Origin: Salinisphaera hydrothermalis C41B8
Lineage (GTDB): Bacteria; Pseudomonadota; Gammaproteobacteria; Nevskiales; Salinisphaeraceae
DNA length: 64,000 nucleotides
Assembly (NCBI RefSeq): GCF_000732535.1
Contig: NZ_APNK01000003.1
Span: 62,001-126,000 of the forward strand
Direction: 5' to 3'
Shown: piece by piece, positions 24,819 through 34,441 of the stretch
Numbering within the stretch: the first letter of the stretch is position 1
How the letters are laid out: each line of letters starts with the position of its first letter
The notes under the pieces: model-generated
Told to the model about the DNA's origin: nothing
Databases searched by the model: none
The model's input: the letters and a program-made list of their open reading frames with translations, nothing else
Made by a program: the position numbers and the translations under genes

Positions 24819-27800
24819 ATGGCGGCTTTCAACGAGGACACACGAGTCAAGATCCCTGCGTTAACGCATCTCACGCGGCTGGGCTACCAATATCTGTCGC
24901 TAAAAGACGCACAACCCGACGTACGCACCAATATTTTCCCCGGTCTTTTCGAGCGAGCCATCGCTTGGATAAACCCTGAATGTTCCGCAGCCGAGATTCG
25001 ACGCGAACTAGAAGAGATCACACTCGCCCTGCAGAACGAGGATGTTGGCGAGGCTTTCTATCGCATGCTTACGCGCCGCTCCGGCATCCGGCTGCTCGAT
25101 TTCGAAAACTTCGATAACAACAGCTTTCATTGCGTTACGGAGCTTCCCTACGAGAACGGTGACGAATCGTTTCGGCCAGATATCACGCTGTTGATCAACG
25201 GCATGCCGCTCGTAATCATCGAGGTAAAAAAACGCATGAACCGTGGCGGCGTGCTACAGGAACGCGCTCGCATGAACCGGCGCCATGCCAATCGCAATTT
25301 TCGGCACTTCTTCAACCTGACCCAATTGATGATCTTCTCCAACAACATGGAGTACGACCCGTCATCGATTGAGCCGATACAAGGCGCGTTCTACGCGACC
25401 TCCACCTACGGCAAAGCGCATTTCAACTACTTCCGCGAAGAACAGGAAGAAGAGCTCGCGGCCGCAGTGGCGCCGCTTGATGAAGCCGCAGAGCACGAAA
25501 TATTAATCGACACCAACCATGTCGCTATTAAAGCCGGACCGGAATACGCACGTAACAAGTCGGCGGATACGCCCACAAACCGAATCTGCACATCTCTGCT
25601 GGGCCGCAACCGGCTCGCATTCCTCTTGCGCTATGCCTTCGCTTACGTGGATGTGGAAGGCGAAAAGCAAAAACACGTCATGCGTTACCCGCAGCTTTTT
25701 GCTACACACGCCATAGCAAGAGAACTAGACAACGGCGCTCGCAAAGGCATCATCTGGCACACGCAGGGAAGCGGCAAGACGGCGCTCGCCTACTACAACG
25801 TCGCTTTCCTGACCGATCACTTCCAGGCTCGCGGCATCATTCCGCGGTTCTATTTCATAGTGGACCGATTGGACCTGCTGGAGCAGGCGAAAAGCGAATT
25901 CGTCATGCGCGGCTTGAATGTCTATCTCATCGAGTCGCGCGAAGCGTTCGCTCGAGATATCAAACAGCCAGGCGTGATGCAGAACGACCGCGGCAAACTT
26001 GAAATCACGCTGGTCAATATCCAGAAATTTGCCGACGATCCCAACGTAGCCACGGCCGACGACTACAACCTCAACGTACAGCGCGTTTACTTCCTCGACG
26101 AAGTGCACCGCAGCTATAACCCCAGGGGCAGCTTCCTCGCCAACCTGGAGCAATCGGATCGGGACGCCATCAAGATCGGCCTGACCGGCACACCGCTTAT
26201 CGGCAAGGACGCAAACTCACGCGCGCTGTTCGGCGACTATCTACATACCTACTACTACAACCAATCCATTGCCGATGGATACACGCTGCGCCTTATCCGC
26301 GAGGCCATAGAGACAAGCTATAAGCTGCAGTTGCAGCAAGCGCTCGAGAATATTCAGATACAACAGGGCGGAATCGAGCGAAGAGCCCTCTACGCACACC
26401 CGCGGTTCGTCGAGCCAATGCTCGATTACATCCTCGACGATTTTCAGAAATCGCGCGTGCTGCACGGCGACGCCAGCATCGGCGGCATGGTGATCTGCGA
26501 CTCGTCCGAACAAGCGCGCGAACTCTTTGCCCAATTCTCCGAGCGCTTTCGAGACCGCACCGAACGCAAGACCCTTACGACGCATTCAAAACCCGTCGAC
26601 CTCCCGCTTGCCGCCGAAGAGCGCGGCGGCGGACATGCACGGCTGTCTGCCGCGCTCATCCTGCATGACGAAGGAACCAAGCAAGAGCGCAAGGACAAGG
26701 TCCGCGATTACAAGGCCGGCAAGACCGACCTGCTGTTCGTCTACAACATGCTCATCACCGGCTTCGACGCGCCACGACTGAAAAAACTCTACCTCGGCCG
26801 CATCATCAAGGACCACAACCTGCTGCAGGCACTGACGCGTGTGAACCGTCGCTACGGGGCTTTCACCTACGGCTACGTGGTGGACTTTGCCAACATCGAG
26901 CAAGAGTTCAACAAGACCAACCAAGCGTATTTCGAAGAACTCAACGCCGAGCTGGGCGACGAATACAAACACTACAGCCAGCTGTTCAAGTCGGCAGACG
27001 AAATCGCAGCGGACGTCGAGCGTATTCGCAGTACGCTGTTTCGCTACGCGCTGGACGACGACGAACTGTTTTCCCAGCAAGTTGGCGAGTTGACCGATCG
27101 CAGCGAACTGCTCGCCGTCGTCAAGGCGCTTGGCGACGCCCGGGAACTACACAACATCATTCGCCTGACCGGCCAGGATGCGCTTCGCGACCTGCTCGAT
27201 TTCGCTCGTCTGCAGAGGCTGCACACCGAGGCACAGAACGCCCTCGCCAATCTTAATCTCAAGCACCAGATGGCCGAGGCGCACGATACGCGAAGCCTGC
27301 TCAACGAAGCGCTGGAAGATGTCATCTTCAAGTTCGAGAAGGTCGGCGAGAGTGAACTCAAGCTGGCCGACGAGTTGAAAGATACGTTGCGACGCACGCG
27401 CGAAACACTCGCCCAGACTCAGGATCCCCAAGACCCGGCCTGGATTTCGCTACGTCAGGAGTTGGAACGGCTCTTCAAGAACAAAAAGCTCAGCGAAGTG
27501 AGCCAGCAAGAGATGCAAGCGAACATCAAGGCACTCACGGCTGTAGAACAAAAAGCCAAAGCCCTGAATGCCAAAGACCGCAACCTCCAGAACCGCTACG
27601 CAGGCGACGCCAAGCTGATGCGCGTACACAAGCGCTTGCTGGAAAACGGTGCGCTGGGCGCCAGCGAAATCCAGTTACACGATGCCCTGTCCGGCATCAA
27701 GCACTCCACGGACACCGCCGTGCTCGGCAATAGCGCACTGTTGGGCAACGAACGCTACTTTGAAAAACAGCTCATGCCGGTCATCATCCGCGAGTTCCAA

Positions 27801-27902
27801 CGTGTCGGGCCAACCGGCCCGGATGCCGACACCTGTCGGCGCATCAATCGATTACTTGCCCGCGAATATCTCGACGAGTCGCAAGGCAAGCTACCGTTCT
27901 AG
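24819..27902 (+). CDS. hsdR: Type I restriction enzyme, R (endonuclease/translocase) subunit
   Basis: A 1027-residue HsdR that pulls DNA past the bound complex with ATP and cuts unmethylated DNA at a distance. The PD-(D/E)xK nuclease is at the N-terminus: D121 in 'RPDITLL' and E135-V-K137 in 'IIEVKK'. The helicase core follows with Walker A 'GSGKT' (317-321), the DEAD-like 'DEVH' (427-430) and late motif VI 'QALTRVNRRYG'. The C-terminal region, rich in charged helices (about 830-960), would contact HsdM/HsdS. All catalytic motifs look intact. It starts 158 bp after fic and is followed by hsdM after 16 bp. The system's target sequence cannot be read from here. Confidence 0.95.
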   Translation: MAAFNEDTRVKIPALTHLTRLGYQYLSLKDAQPDVRTNIFPGLFERAIAWINPECSAAEIRRELEEITLALQNEDVGEAFYRMLTRRSGIRLLDFENFDNNSFHCVTELPYENGDESFRPDITLLINGMPLVIIEVKKRMNRGGVLQERARMNRRHANRNFRHFFNLTQLMIFSNNMEYDPSSIEPIQGAFYATSTYGKAHFNYFREEQEEELAAAVAPLDEAAEHEILIDTNHVAIKAGPEYARNKSADTPTNRICTSLLGRNRLAFLLRYAFAYVDVEGEKQKHVMRYPQLFATHAIARELDNGARKGIIWHTQGSGKTALAYYNVAFLTDHFQARGIIPRFYFIVDRLDLLEQAKSEFVMRGLNVYLIESREAFARDIKQPGVMQNDRGKLEITLVNIQKFADDPNVATADDYNLNVQRVYFLDEVHRSYNPRGSFLANLEQSDRDAIKIGLTGTPLIGKDANSRALFGDYLHTYYYNQSIADGYTLRLIREAIETSYKLQLQQALENIQIQQGGIERRALYAHPRFVEPMLDYILDDFQKSRVLHGDASIGGMVICDSSEQARELFAQFSERFRDRTERKTLTTHSKPVDLPLAAEERGGGHARLSAALILHDEGTKQERKDKVRDYKAGKTDLLFVYNMLITGFDAPRLKKLYLGRIIKDHNLLQALTRVNRRYGAFTYGYVVDFANIEQEFNKTNQAYFEELNAELGDEYKHYSQLFKSADEIAADVERIRSTLFRYALDDDELFSQQVGELTDRSELLAVVKALGDARELHNIIRLTGQDALRDLLDFARLQRLHTEAQNALANLNLKHQMAEAHDTRSLLNEALEDVIFKFEKVGESELKLADELKDTLRRTRETLAQTQDPQDPAWISLRQELERLFKNKKLSEVSQQEMQANIKALTAVEQKAKALNAKDRNLQNRYAGDAKLMRVHKRLLENGALGASEIQLHDALSGIKHSTDTAVLGNSALLGNERYFEKQLMPVIIREFQRVGPTGPDADTCRRINRLLAREYLDESQGKLPF

Positions 27903-27918
27903 CCCATAGAAAAGGCCA

Positions 27919-29565
27919 ATGTCCGAACTCTCTTTTCAACAACAAACCCGCGATCTCATCGATGGTCTTAAGGCCGTATGTGCCAGCTACGGCCTCGGTA
28001 ACGATGGCAACGAATACAAGATTATAGTCCAGTGCTTTCTGTATAAGCTGCTTTGCGACAAGTTCGCCTACGAGCTGAAAGCGCTCGATCCCGAGCTAGC
28101 CCAAGCGGACGACTGGATTGCCCGGTGGCAAGACAAGCCCGAGAACGAGCGCGACATGCTGACCATGCAGCTCGGCGCCGACGTGCCGGTCATCACCGCC
28201 GAACAACTGCTGCCCGCCTTGTTCCACCGCCAGAACAGGGCGGATTTCGCGCACGACTTCGACGACACGCTGCGCGACATCGCCGCCGCCAATAACGACA
28301 TCTTCGCCGTTCACGCGGGCGGTGGCGCAAAAATCACGCTATTCGATCGTCTCAGCGAGTTCATCTCCGATACCAGCCGCCGCGACGACTTCTGCCGCGC
28401 GCTCGTCAACAAGCTGGTGGGCGTCAGCTTCGAGCGACTATTCCAACAGAAGTACGATTTCTATGCCGCTCTGTTCGAATACCTGATCTCGGACTACAAC
28501 AAGGACAACGGCGGCAAATACGCCGAGTACTACACGCCACACGCGGTCGCCACCATCATGGCCGAAATTCTGGTGCCGACCGACCAGCGCGGCGAGGTCC
28601 GCAACGTCAGCTGCTATGACCCATCATCGGGCTCCGGCACGCTACTCATGGCACTGGCCCATGCGATCGGCGAAAACAACTGCAGCATCTGGGCACAGGA
28701 TATTTCGCAGAAATCCTCGGCCCTGATTCGGCTCAACCTGGTGCTCAACAAACTGGTCCACAGCATCCCGCATATCGTGCAGGGCAATACCATTCTGCGC
28801 CCCGGCCATCGCCGCAAGGATTCGCCCAGCCAGCTCCAGCAGTTCGACTACATCGTCTCCAATCCGCCGTTCAAGATGGATTTCTCCGACTTCCGGGACG
28901 ATCTGGATACCGACGCCAACAAGCCTCGTTTCTTTGCCGGCATTCCCAACGTGCCGAAAAAAGCAAAAGACAAGATGGCCATCTATCTGCTGTTCCTGCA
29001 GCACATCCTGGCCAGCCTCAAACCGGGCGGCAAAGCCGCCGTGGTCGTGCCTACCGGCTTCATTACGGCACAGGCCGGGATCGACAAGCGGATTCGCAAG
29101 AAGCTGGTAGACGAGAAGATGATCGCCGGGGTGGTCTCCATGCCCAGCAATATCTTTGCGACCACCGGTACCAACGTCTCTATTCTGTTCATCGACAAGT
29201 CCCGCCGTGACGACGTGGTGTTGATTGATGCCTCAAACCTCGGCACCAAGGTCAAGGAAGGCAAGAATCAGAAGACGGTGTTGAGCGGAGAGGAAGAGCA
29301 GCGGATTATTGCGACATTCAACGCGCGTGAAGCCACCAATGATTTGTCCGTAGTTGTTAGCTATGAAGACATTGCTGCGAAGAATTATTCTTTAAGTGCG
29401 GGCCAGTTTTTTATCCCAAAGGTTGAGTACTCTGATCTATCGCCCCAGGAGTTTAAAGAGCGACTACTTGAATACGAATCAACCTTGGAAAAGTTATTCA
29501 AAGACGGCGCCGCATTAGATGTAAGCATCAAAGACAATCTATCCAAGCTGATTCATGAATCTTAA
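27919..29565 (+). CDS. hsdM: Type I DNA methyltransferase, M subunit
   Basis: A 548-residue N6-adenine methyltransferase subunit. After an N-terminal helical domain, the SAM-binding motif I region 'DPSSGSGT' is at 234-241 and the catalytic motif IV 'NPPF' at 315-318. It methylates adenine in both strands of the target with HsdS. The last 75 codons (from about 29330) are much more AT-rich than the rest and share composition with the start of hsdS. Its stop overlaps hsdS by 11 bp (29555-29565). Confidence 0.95.
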   Translation: MSELSFQQQTRDLIDGLKAVCASYGLGNDGNEYKIIVQCFLYKLLCDKFAYELKALDPELAQADDWIARWQDKPENERDMLTMQLGADVPVITAEQLLPALFHRQNRADFAHDFDDTLRDIAAANNDIFAVHAGGGAKITLFDRLSEFISDTSRRDDFCRALVNKLVGVSFERLFQQKYDFYAALFEYLISDYNKDNGGKYAEYYTPHAVATIMAEILVPTDQRGEVRNVSCYDPSSGSGTLLMALAHAIGENNCSIWAQDISQKSSALIRLNLVLNKLVHSIPHIVQGNTILRPGHRRKDSPSQLQQFDYIVSNPPFKMDFSDFRDDLDTDANKPRFFAGIPNVPKKAKDKMAIYLLFLQHILASLKPGGKAAVVVPTGFITAQAGIDKRIRKKLVDEKMIAGVVSMPSNIFATTGTNVSILFIDKSRRDDVVLIDASNLGTKVKEGKNQKTVLSGEEEQRIIATFNAREATNDLSVVVSYEDIAAKNYSLSAGQFFIPKVEYSDLSPQEFKERLLEYESTLEKLFKDGAALDVSIKDNLSKLIHES

Positions 29566-30823
29566 TCAATCCATTCATAACGCCGATTGGGATGAAAAAG
29601 CGCTTTCAGACTTGGGCACTTTCAGTAGAGGTAAGTCTAGACACCGACCAAGAAATGATCCTGCCCTTTATGCTGATGGCGGGTATCCACTGATTCAGAC
29701 CGGCGAGATTAGAGCGGCTAACCTCAAAATCTCGGACCATATCGCTGAATACAACAGGGTTGGGCTTGCTCAAAGCAAGTTATGGCCAGAAGGAACGCTC
29801 TGCATCACGATTGCAGCAAATATCGCAGAGACGGCTTTGCTTGAGTATCCCATGTGTTTCCCAGATAGCGTCGTCGGCTTTACAGCTAATGCTGACGAGT
29901 CAAGCGAAATATTCATGCATTACGTATTTAGGTATATCCGTAATGCGATACAGAAATCTGTAACTGGAAGCATACAAGATAATATAAACATTGAGTATTT
30001 GACGAATCTTGAATTTAAGATTCCGAAAAAGTGGTATCAAGATAAAATTGCATCAGTTCTTGCTGCTCTGGATGAAAAAATCGAACTCAACCAGCGCATC
30101 AACGCCAAGCTGGAGGCGTTGGCCAAAACCATCTACGACTACTGGTTCGTGCAGTTTGATTTTCCCGACGAGAACGGCCGCCCCTATAAAAGCAGCGGCG
30201 GCGCGATGGAATGGAACGAAGATCTCAAACGCAACGTACCAAAGGGCTGGAAAGCACGCGACATTTCGAGTGTTGCGGATGTGCTGGGTGGCGGCACCCC
30301 TAGCAAGAACAACAACGACTATTGGGGCGTAGGCTTCCCGTTTTTTACGCCGAGTGACGCCGGTAGCGATGTGTTCCGCCACGAAACTGAACATTCTATT
30401 ACGCAGTTGGGCTTGGACAGGTGCAGTACAAGAGCCTTCCCTAGAGGAACCGTTTTCATTACCGCACGGGGTTCTGTGGGCAAGATTGTGATCGCTGGCC
30501 GGCCAATGGCAATGAACCAATCATGTTACGCGCTCCGACCCGCCGATTTAGAGTGCTTCCCTTTTGTTTACGAGCATGCAAAGACGCTTGTGAATTATCT
30601 TAAAGTGAAGTCGACAGGCTCGATTTTTAAGTCGATCATCTCGAGCGATATCCATCTGACGCCGCTAGTGGAACCACCAGACTCGCTGGTAAAGGATTTC
30701 AGTAAAAAACTGCGGCCCGCCTTTGAACGTATGGCTGCAGGAGTAGCGGAGAATCAAAAACTTACCCAGCTACGCGACTGGCTACTCCCGATGCTCATGA
30801 ATGGCCAGGTTCGAGTGGGCTAA
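29555..30823 (+). CDS. hsdS: Type I restriction-modification specificity subunit
   Basis: A 422-residue specificity protein with two target-recognition domains (about 1-160 and 215-370), each followed by a conserved helical spacer: 'LAALDEKIELNQRINAKLEALA' region near 170-190 and the C-terminal 'AAGVAENQKLTQLRDWLLPMLMNGQV' region. These set the two half-sites and their spacing. The first recognition domain is AT-rich, while the central spacer abruptly returns to high GC at about 30085, a mosaic pattern expected from domain swapping between systems. Both domains look intact. Confidence 0.93.
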   Translation: MNLNQSIHNADWDEKALSDLGTFSRGKSRHRPRNDPALYADGGYPLIQTGEIRAANLKISDHIAEYNRVGLAQSKLWPEGTLCITIAANIAETALLEYPMCFPDSVVGFTANADESSEIFMHYVFRYIRNAIQKSVTGSIQDNINIEYLTNLEFKIPKKWYQDKIASVLAALDEKIELNQRINAKLEALAKTIYDYWFVQFDFPDENGRPYKSSGGAMEWNEDLKRNVPKGWKARDISSVADVLGGGTPSKNNNDYWGVGFPFFTPSDAGSDVFRHETEHSITQLGLDRCSTRAFPRGTVFITARGSVGKIVIAGRPMAMNQSCYALRPADLECFPFVYEHAKTLVNYLKVKSTGSIFKSIISSDIHLTPLVEPPDSLVKDFSKKLRPAFERMAAGVAENQKLTQLRDWLLPMLMNGQVRVG

Positions 30824-30829
30824 GTCATT

Positions 30830-31588
30830 GTGGCGTTCAGCGATTACATCATCTATGTCGACGAGAGCGGCGATCACAGCCTGACGGCGATCGATCCGAA
30901 CTATCCGGTCTTCGTGCTGGCCTTTTGTATCTTCCACAAGCGGTACTATTCGGAGACCGTGGTTTCTGCGTTACAGAAGTTCAAATTCAAGCATTTCGGC
31001 CACGATATCGTCGTGCTTCACGAGCGCGATATTCGCAAGGAAAAAGGCGACTTCAATATCTTTCGCAGCGTAACCGAGCGCCATGCCTTCATGGACGAGC
31101 TCACAACGCTGATCGATGAAAGCAACTTCATTCTTATTGCCTGCGTGATCGACAAACCCGCATTCAAGACGCGTGGCGAAGTGGCAGTGGACAATCCCTA
31201 TCACTACGCCTTGCGATACGGACTGGAACAGCTGGCCGGGTTCATAGATGAGAAGGGCCAGTCGGATCGAGACACGCACGTCATAGTTGAATGCCGCGGT
31301 AAAAAAGAAGATCGCGATCTGGAGCTGGAATTCCGGCGTATCTGTGACGGTGCCAACGGCTTGAACCGCGAGCTGCCCTTCGTTGTCGAGTTCGCGAGCA
31401 AGCAGGTCAATTCGTCCGGCTTGCAGCTATCGGACCTCGTGGCTCGACCGATCGGCCTGCGCGTGCTGCGGCCTGAGCAGCAAAACCGAGCATTCGACAT
31501 ACTCACCCGCAAGTTCTACTGCGAAGGCGGCCGACAACACGTTGGCGAAGGGTATGAAGGCGTCGGTCTGAAGCGGCTGCCCGACTAA
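30830..31588 (+). CDS. DUF3800 protein linked to the type I system
   Basis: A 252-residue DUF3800 protein. The family signature is present: D11-E-S-G-D in 'VDESGD' at the N-terminus and 'LQLSDLVARPIG' near the C-terminus, a pattern proposed to form an RNase H-like metal site. Family members are frequent in mobile elements and defence islands but lack an agreed function. It starts with GTG, 6 bp after the hsdS stop, so it is almost certainly part of the hsd operon. An accessory nuclease or anti-phage role is inferred from the context. Confidence 0.8.
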   Translation: MAFSDYIIYVDESGDHSLTAIDPNYPVFVLAFCIFHKRYYSETVVSALQKFKFKHFGHDIVVLHERDIRKEKGDFNIFRSVTERHAFMDELTTLIDESNFILIACVIDKPAFKTRGEVAVDNPYHYALRYGLEQLAGFIDEKGQSDRDTHVIVECRGKKEDRDLELEFRRICDGANGLNRELPFVVEFASKQVNSSGLQLSDLVARPIGLRVLRPEQQNRAFDILTRKFYCEGGRQHVGEGYEGVGLKRLPD

Positions 31589-31625
31589 TCGCCGAGCAGA
31601 GAATTGCAACTCCAGAAAGCGAAAA

Positions 31626-31647
31626 GCCCCGGTGAACCCACCGAGGC
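31626..31647. terminator. Hairpin after the DUF3800 gene
   Basis: GCCCCGGTG and CACCGAGGC form a 9-bp stem with one mismatch and a 4-base loop, 37 bp after the stop. It probably ends the defence operon. The rest of the gap to glpD (31648-31871) holds no supported gene. Confidence 0.4.
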
Positions 31648-31871
31648 ATAGACGCCGACCGGGCACCCCCGATCCATTTGATAGTGGATACTAGCTGCGA
31701 GAACGCAACAACGCAACGATCAAAGCTCAAGGCGTTAAACCACAACACGTTATTAGCCAACCGACGCCAACGAGCGCTTGTAGCGCGCTCAATAACGAGA
31801 AAGCGTACCCAGCTTATTGATCGCAAAACCAGTAAAACGGCTTTACTAAAGCTCCCAGTGTTTTTAGACGA

Positions 31872-33605
31872 TCACCAGTTCAACGTCTCAAACCCATGCT
31901 CGCGCTCGCGGGCTGAGTCGGCCGCTTCGGTCGCCTCCGGTGCATCATCGGCTGCAGCCTGGCCTGAGGACGGGTCTTTGGCGATGCCGTTGGTAACCGG
32001 GTGCTCGCGGAAGTATTCGTCGAAGCGCTTTTTCGCGTCGTCGCCGAACAGAATTTCACAAGCTTCGAGCAGACCAGCAGAGTTCTTGATGGTTTCCTGG
32101 CGGGAGACGAGGCTGATCTTGGAGCGGCGGCGCAGGAAGTCCTCGAGCTTGGTGATCATCTCGCGCCGTGCGGCCTGGCGGACTTCGGCGCGGATGTATT
32201 CGGTGCCTTCGATGAGGATTTCAGCCTGGCGCGGGTCTTCACGGATGTTTTCCAGAATGCCGATGGCATGGCCAGCGTAGCGGCGCCACAGCCGGGTGGA
32301 TAGTGGCTCGGACGAGGCGGGATCGGTGTAGTCGTCGAGGTTCATCAGGCGGGCCTGATGGAAGAATTCGTCGCGCACGGAATCCACCGGCTCGCCGTAC
32401 CAGCGATATTTCGGGTAGCGGACTTCGATGCCCATCTGTTTAACCAGATCGGTGATTTCGTTGCCGACGTTCACGCAGTCGGTGAGCTTGCCGCCGAAGA
32501 TGCTGATGTAGCCCTGCTCGATATCGGAATCGATCTCGTGCTTGCGGGAGAGTTGCAGGAAGTCGCGATCCTGGCCGCCGGTGTTCTCCACGGCCAGCGG
32601 GCGTACGCCGCAGCGGGTGGCGATGATGTCGTCGCGATCCAGCGGTTTGTCGAGCGCGAGCCGGGCGTTGATGTTGTCCAGCACGAAGTCGATGTCTTCG
32701 TCGGTGATCGCGGCGTGCGGGTCGTCGGTGCGCGTGTCGGTGGTGCCGATGCAGGTGCGGTTGCCCATCGGGATGGCGAAGAAAAGGCGTCCGTCCTGGT
32801 CGAAGAAGGCCAGCACGCGCTTGTTCGGCGTGACCTGGTCGACAATGAGATGGATGCCCTTGGACAGCACGTGGCTGTGCTCGGTTTTCTTCTCGGTCAG
32901 CCGGTTGTATTGATCGGCCAGCGGGCCGCAGGCGTTGATGAGCGTTCGGGTTTTCGCGGTGAATTCGCGGCCGGTCATCACGTCGCGCAGCTGGACGGTC
33001 CAGATGCCGTTCTCGCGGGTGGCGCCGGTGGATTCGACGTAGTTGGCGGCCGCGCAGCCGCTGTTCATGGCCAGGCGCACGAAGTTGAAGACAAAGCGGG
33101 CGTCGTTGTCGTGCAGAAACGCATCGGAATATTCGAAGCAGCCGACGGCCGGCTGGGTATCGATGACCGGTTCTTCCTGATTCACCTGCTTGAGCGACGG
33201 CAGCCGCGGGATCCTGGTGAAGCAGTTGCCGAAGAACCAGTACAGCCAGGTGCCGGCCCAGAGCACGAGCGGATGCCAGCGAAAGCCCTTGGTGATCGTG
33301 GTCAGGAAGCGGATTTCCTGGACGGTGGACGGATAGTGCTTGATCAGGTGGTTGCGGGAGACGCACAGCTCGCGCACGAGCTTGAAGTCGTACGACTCCA
33401 TGTACTTGATGCCGCCCCAGATGAGGTTGGACGACCACATGCTGGTCATGCCGGCAAAATCGCCCTGGTCGATCAACGCGGTTTTGACGCCCTTGCCGGC
33501 GAGCGCCGCCGCACTCACCGCACCGTTGATGCCGCCGCCGACGATCAACGCGTCGTAGACATCTTCGCTGGCAAGTCTTTCGATATTGCTTTCGCGTAGC
33601 TGCAT
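31872..33605 (-). CDS. glpD: FAD-dependent glycerol-3-phosphate dehydrogenase (GlpD-like)
   Basis: A 577-residue flavoprotein of the GlpA/GlpD family, which oxidises sn-glycerol 3-phosphate to dihydroxyacetone phosphate and passes electrons to quinone. The FAD-binding dinucleotide fold is 'LIVGGGINGAVSAAALAGKG' (key G residues near 22-27). The substrate-side 'SSNLIWGGIKYMESYDFKLVREL' and 'AIPMGNRTCIGTTDT' are recognisable but diverged from E. coli GlpD, and the protein is about 75 residues longer, with an acidic, Ala-rich tail. The ATG follows a CTGGAG site. No glpF, glpK or glpR is adjacent, so a variant substrate is possible. Confidence 0.8.
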   Translation of the reverse strand: MQLRESNIERLASEDVYDALIVGGGINGAVSAAALAGKGVKTALIDQGDFAGMTSMWSSNLIWGGIKYMESYDFKLVRELCVSRNHLIKHYPSTVQEIRFLTTITKGFRWHPLVLWAGTWLYWFFGNCFTRIPRLPSLKQVNQEEPVIDTQPAVGCFEYSDAFLHDNDARFVFNFVRLAMNSGCAAANYVESTGATRENGIWTVQLRDVMTGREFTAKTRTLINACGPLADQYNRLTEKKTEHSHVLSKGIHLIVDQVTPNKRVLAFFDQDGRLFFAIPMGNRTCIGTTDTRTDDPHAAITDEDIDFVLDNINARLALDKPLDRDDIIATRCGVRPLAVENTGGQDRDFLQLSRKHEIDSDIEQGYISIFGGKLTDCVNVGNEITDLVKQMGIEVRYPKYRWYGEPVDSVRDEFFHQARLMNLDDYTDPASSEPLSTRLWRRYAGHAIGILENIREDPRQAEILIEGTEYIRAEVRQAARREMITKLEDFLRRRSKISLVSRQETIKNSAGLLEACEILFGDDAKKRFDEYFREHPVTNGIAKDPSSGQAAADDAPEATEAADSAREREHGFETLNW

Positions 33606-33802
33606 GGTGTGTCGAACTCCAGAATGAGCGACGCCGGCGTCCGTCCAAGACAGATGCGATTCACCGGCTTGGGTCTACCTACCATACCTTGGAGACACCA
33701 TTCTCGATGCAGCGATTCGCCAGGGCCATGCCCGCCCATTCATCGCTTAACGCCATTACGCGGCATACTGGCGGGTAAGAGTCGACCAAGAGACTGTGCC
33801 CA

Positions 33803-34426
33803 GTGTCTTTCCTAGCCCTTGTCGCCGGCTTGTGGCTGCTCGCCGCGATATCGCCCGGTCCGAATTTTGTTCTGGTGGTGCGCAATGCATCGCGCCACGG
33901 GTTAGGACCAGCGCTGTGGACGACGGCCGGCATCGCCACGGCGACACTCGTCTGGGGGCTGGCCGGCGCGTTGGGGATTCGCGCCCTGTTCATTGCCGCG
34001 CCGTGGGCCTACACCGGCCTGAAAGTCATCGGCGGTGCTTATCTGATCTGGCTCGGGCTGCGCTTGTTGCGCCCCGGGGCCGGGCGACGAGCGGCTGTCG
34101 ATGCCGATCGTCAAAGTGGGGCGCCCTCGGGCACGGCGGCTTGGGCCACCGGACTCGGCACTAACCTTGCTAACCCGAAGACAGCGGTGTTCGTCTCCAG
34201 CCTGTTCGCCACCACGATGCCGGCGCATGCGCCCGTCTATGACACCCTGGCGGCGGTCGGTTTGATGGGTGCCGTATCGGCGATGTGGTACAGCATTGTG
34301 GCGGTCGCGCTCAGCCGGCCGCGGGCACGCCGCACCTTCGAACGCGTGCGCCATGTTTTCGATCGGTTGGTCGGCGCGGTGCTTGCCGGCTTCGGGCTCG
34401 ATCTAGTGGTCTCGAACGCGCGTTGA
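33803..34426 (+). CDS. LysE/RhtB family amino acid exporter
   Basis: A 207-residue membrane protein with five to six helices. The family opening 'AAISPGPNFVLVVRNASRHG' is at residues 14-33, followed by 'GGAYLIWLGLRLLR' and 'GLGTNLANPKTAVFV', all typical of RhtB/LysE exporters of amino acids or derivatives. It starts with GTG. It is divergent from glpD and convergent with a LysR gene. The substrate is unknown. Confidence 0.82.
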   Translation: MSFLALVAGLWLLAAISPGPNFVLVVRNASRHGLGPALWTTAGIATATLVWGLAGALGIRALFIAAPWAYTGLKVIGGAYLIWLGLRLLRPGAGRRAAVDADRQSGAPSGTAAWATGLGTNLANPKTAVFVSSLFATTMPAHAPVYDTLAAVGLMGAVSAMWYSIVAVALSRPRARRTFERVRHVFDRLVGAVLAGFGLDLVVSNAR

Positions 34427-34441
34427 TGCGGTTATCCGGCG

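Noticed and set aside
31741-31800. attC-like stem (GTTATT ... AATAAC with an inner GAGCGC/GCGCTC hairpin)
   Set aside because: The R' and R'' core boxes of integron attC sites do not fit, and there is no integrase or cassette array.
32358-33599. 413-codon open frame antisense to the GlpD-like gene
   Set aside because: It mirrors the real gene's codons and has no domain or start signal of its own.
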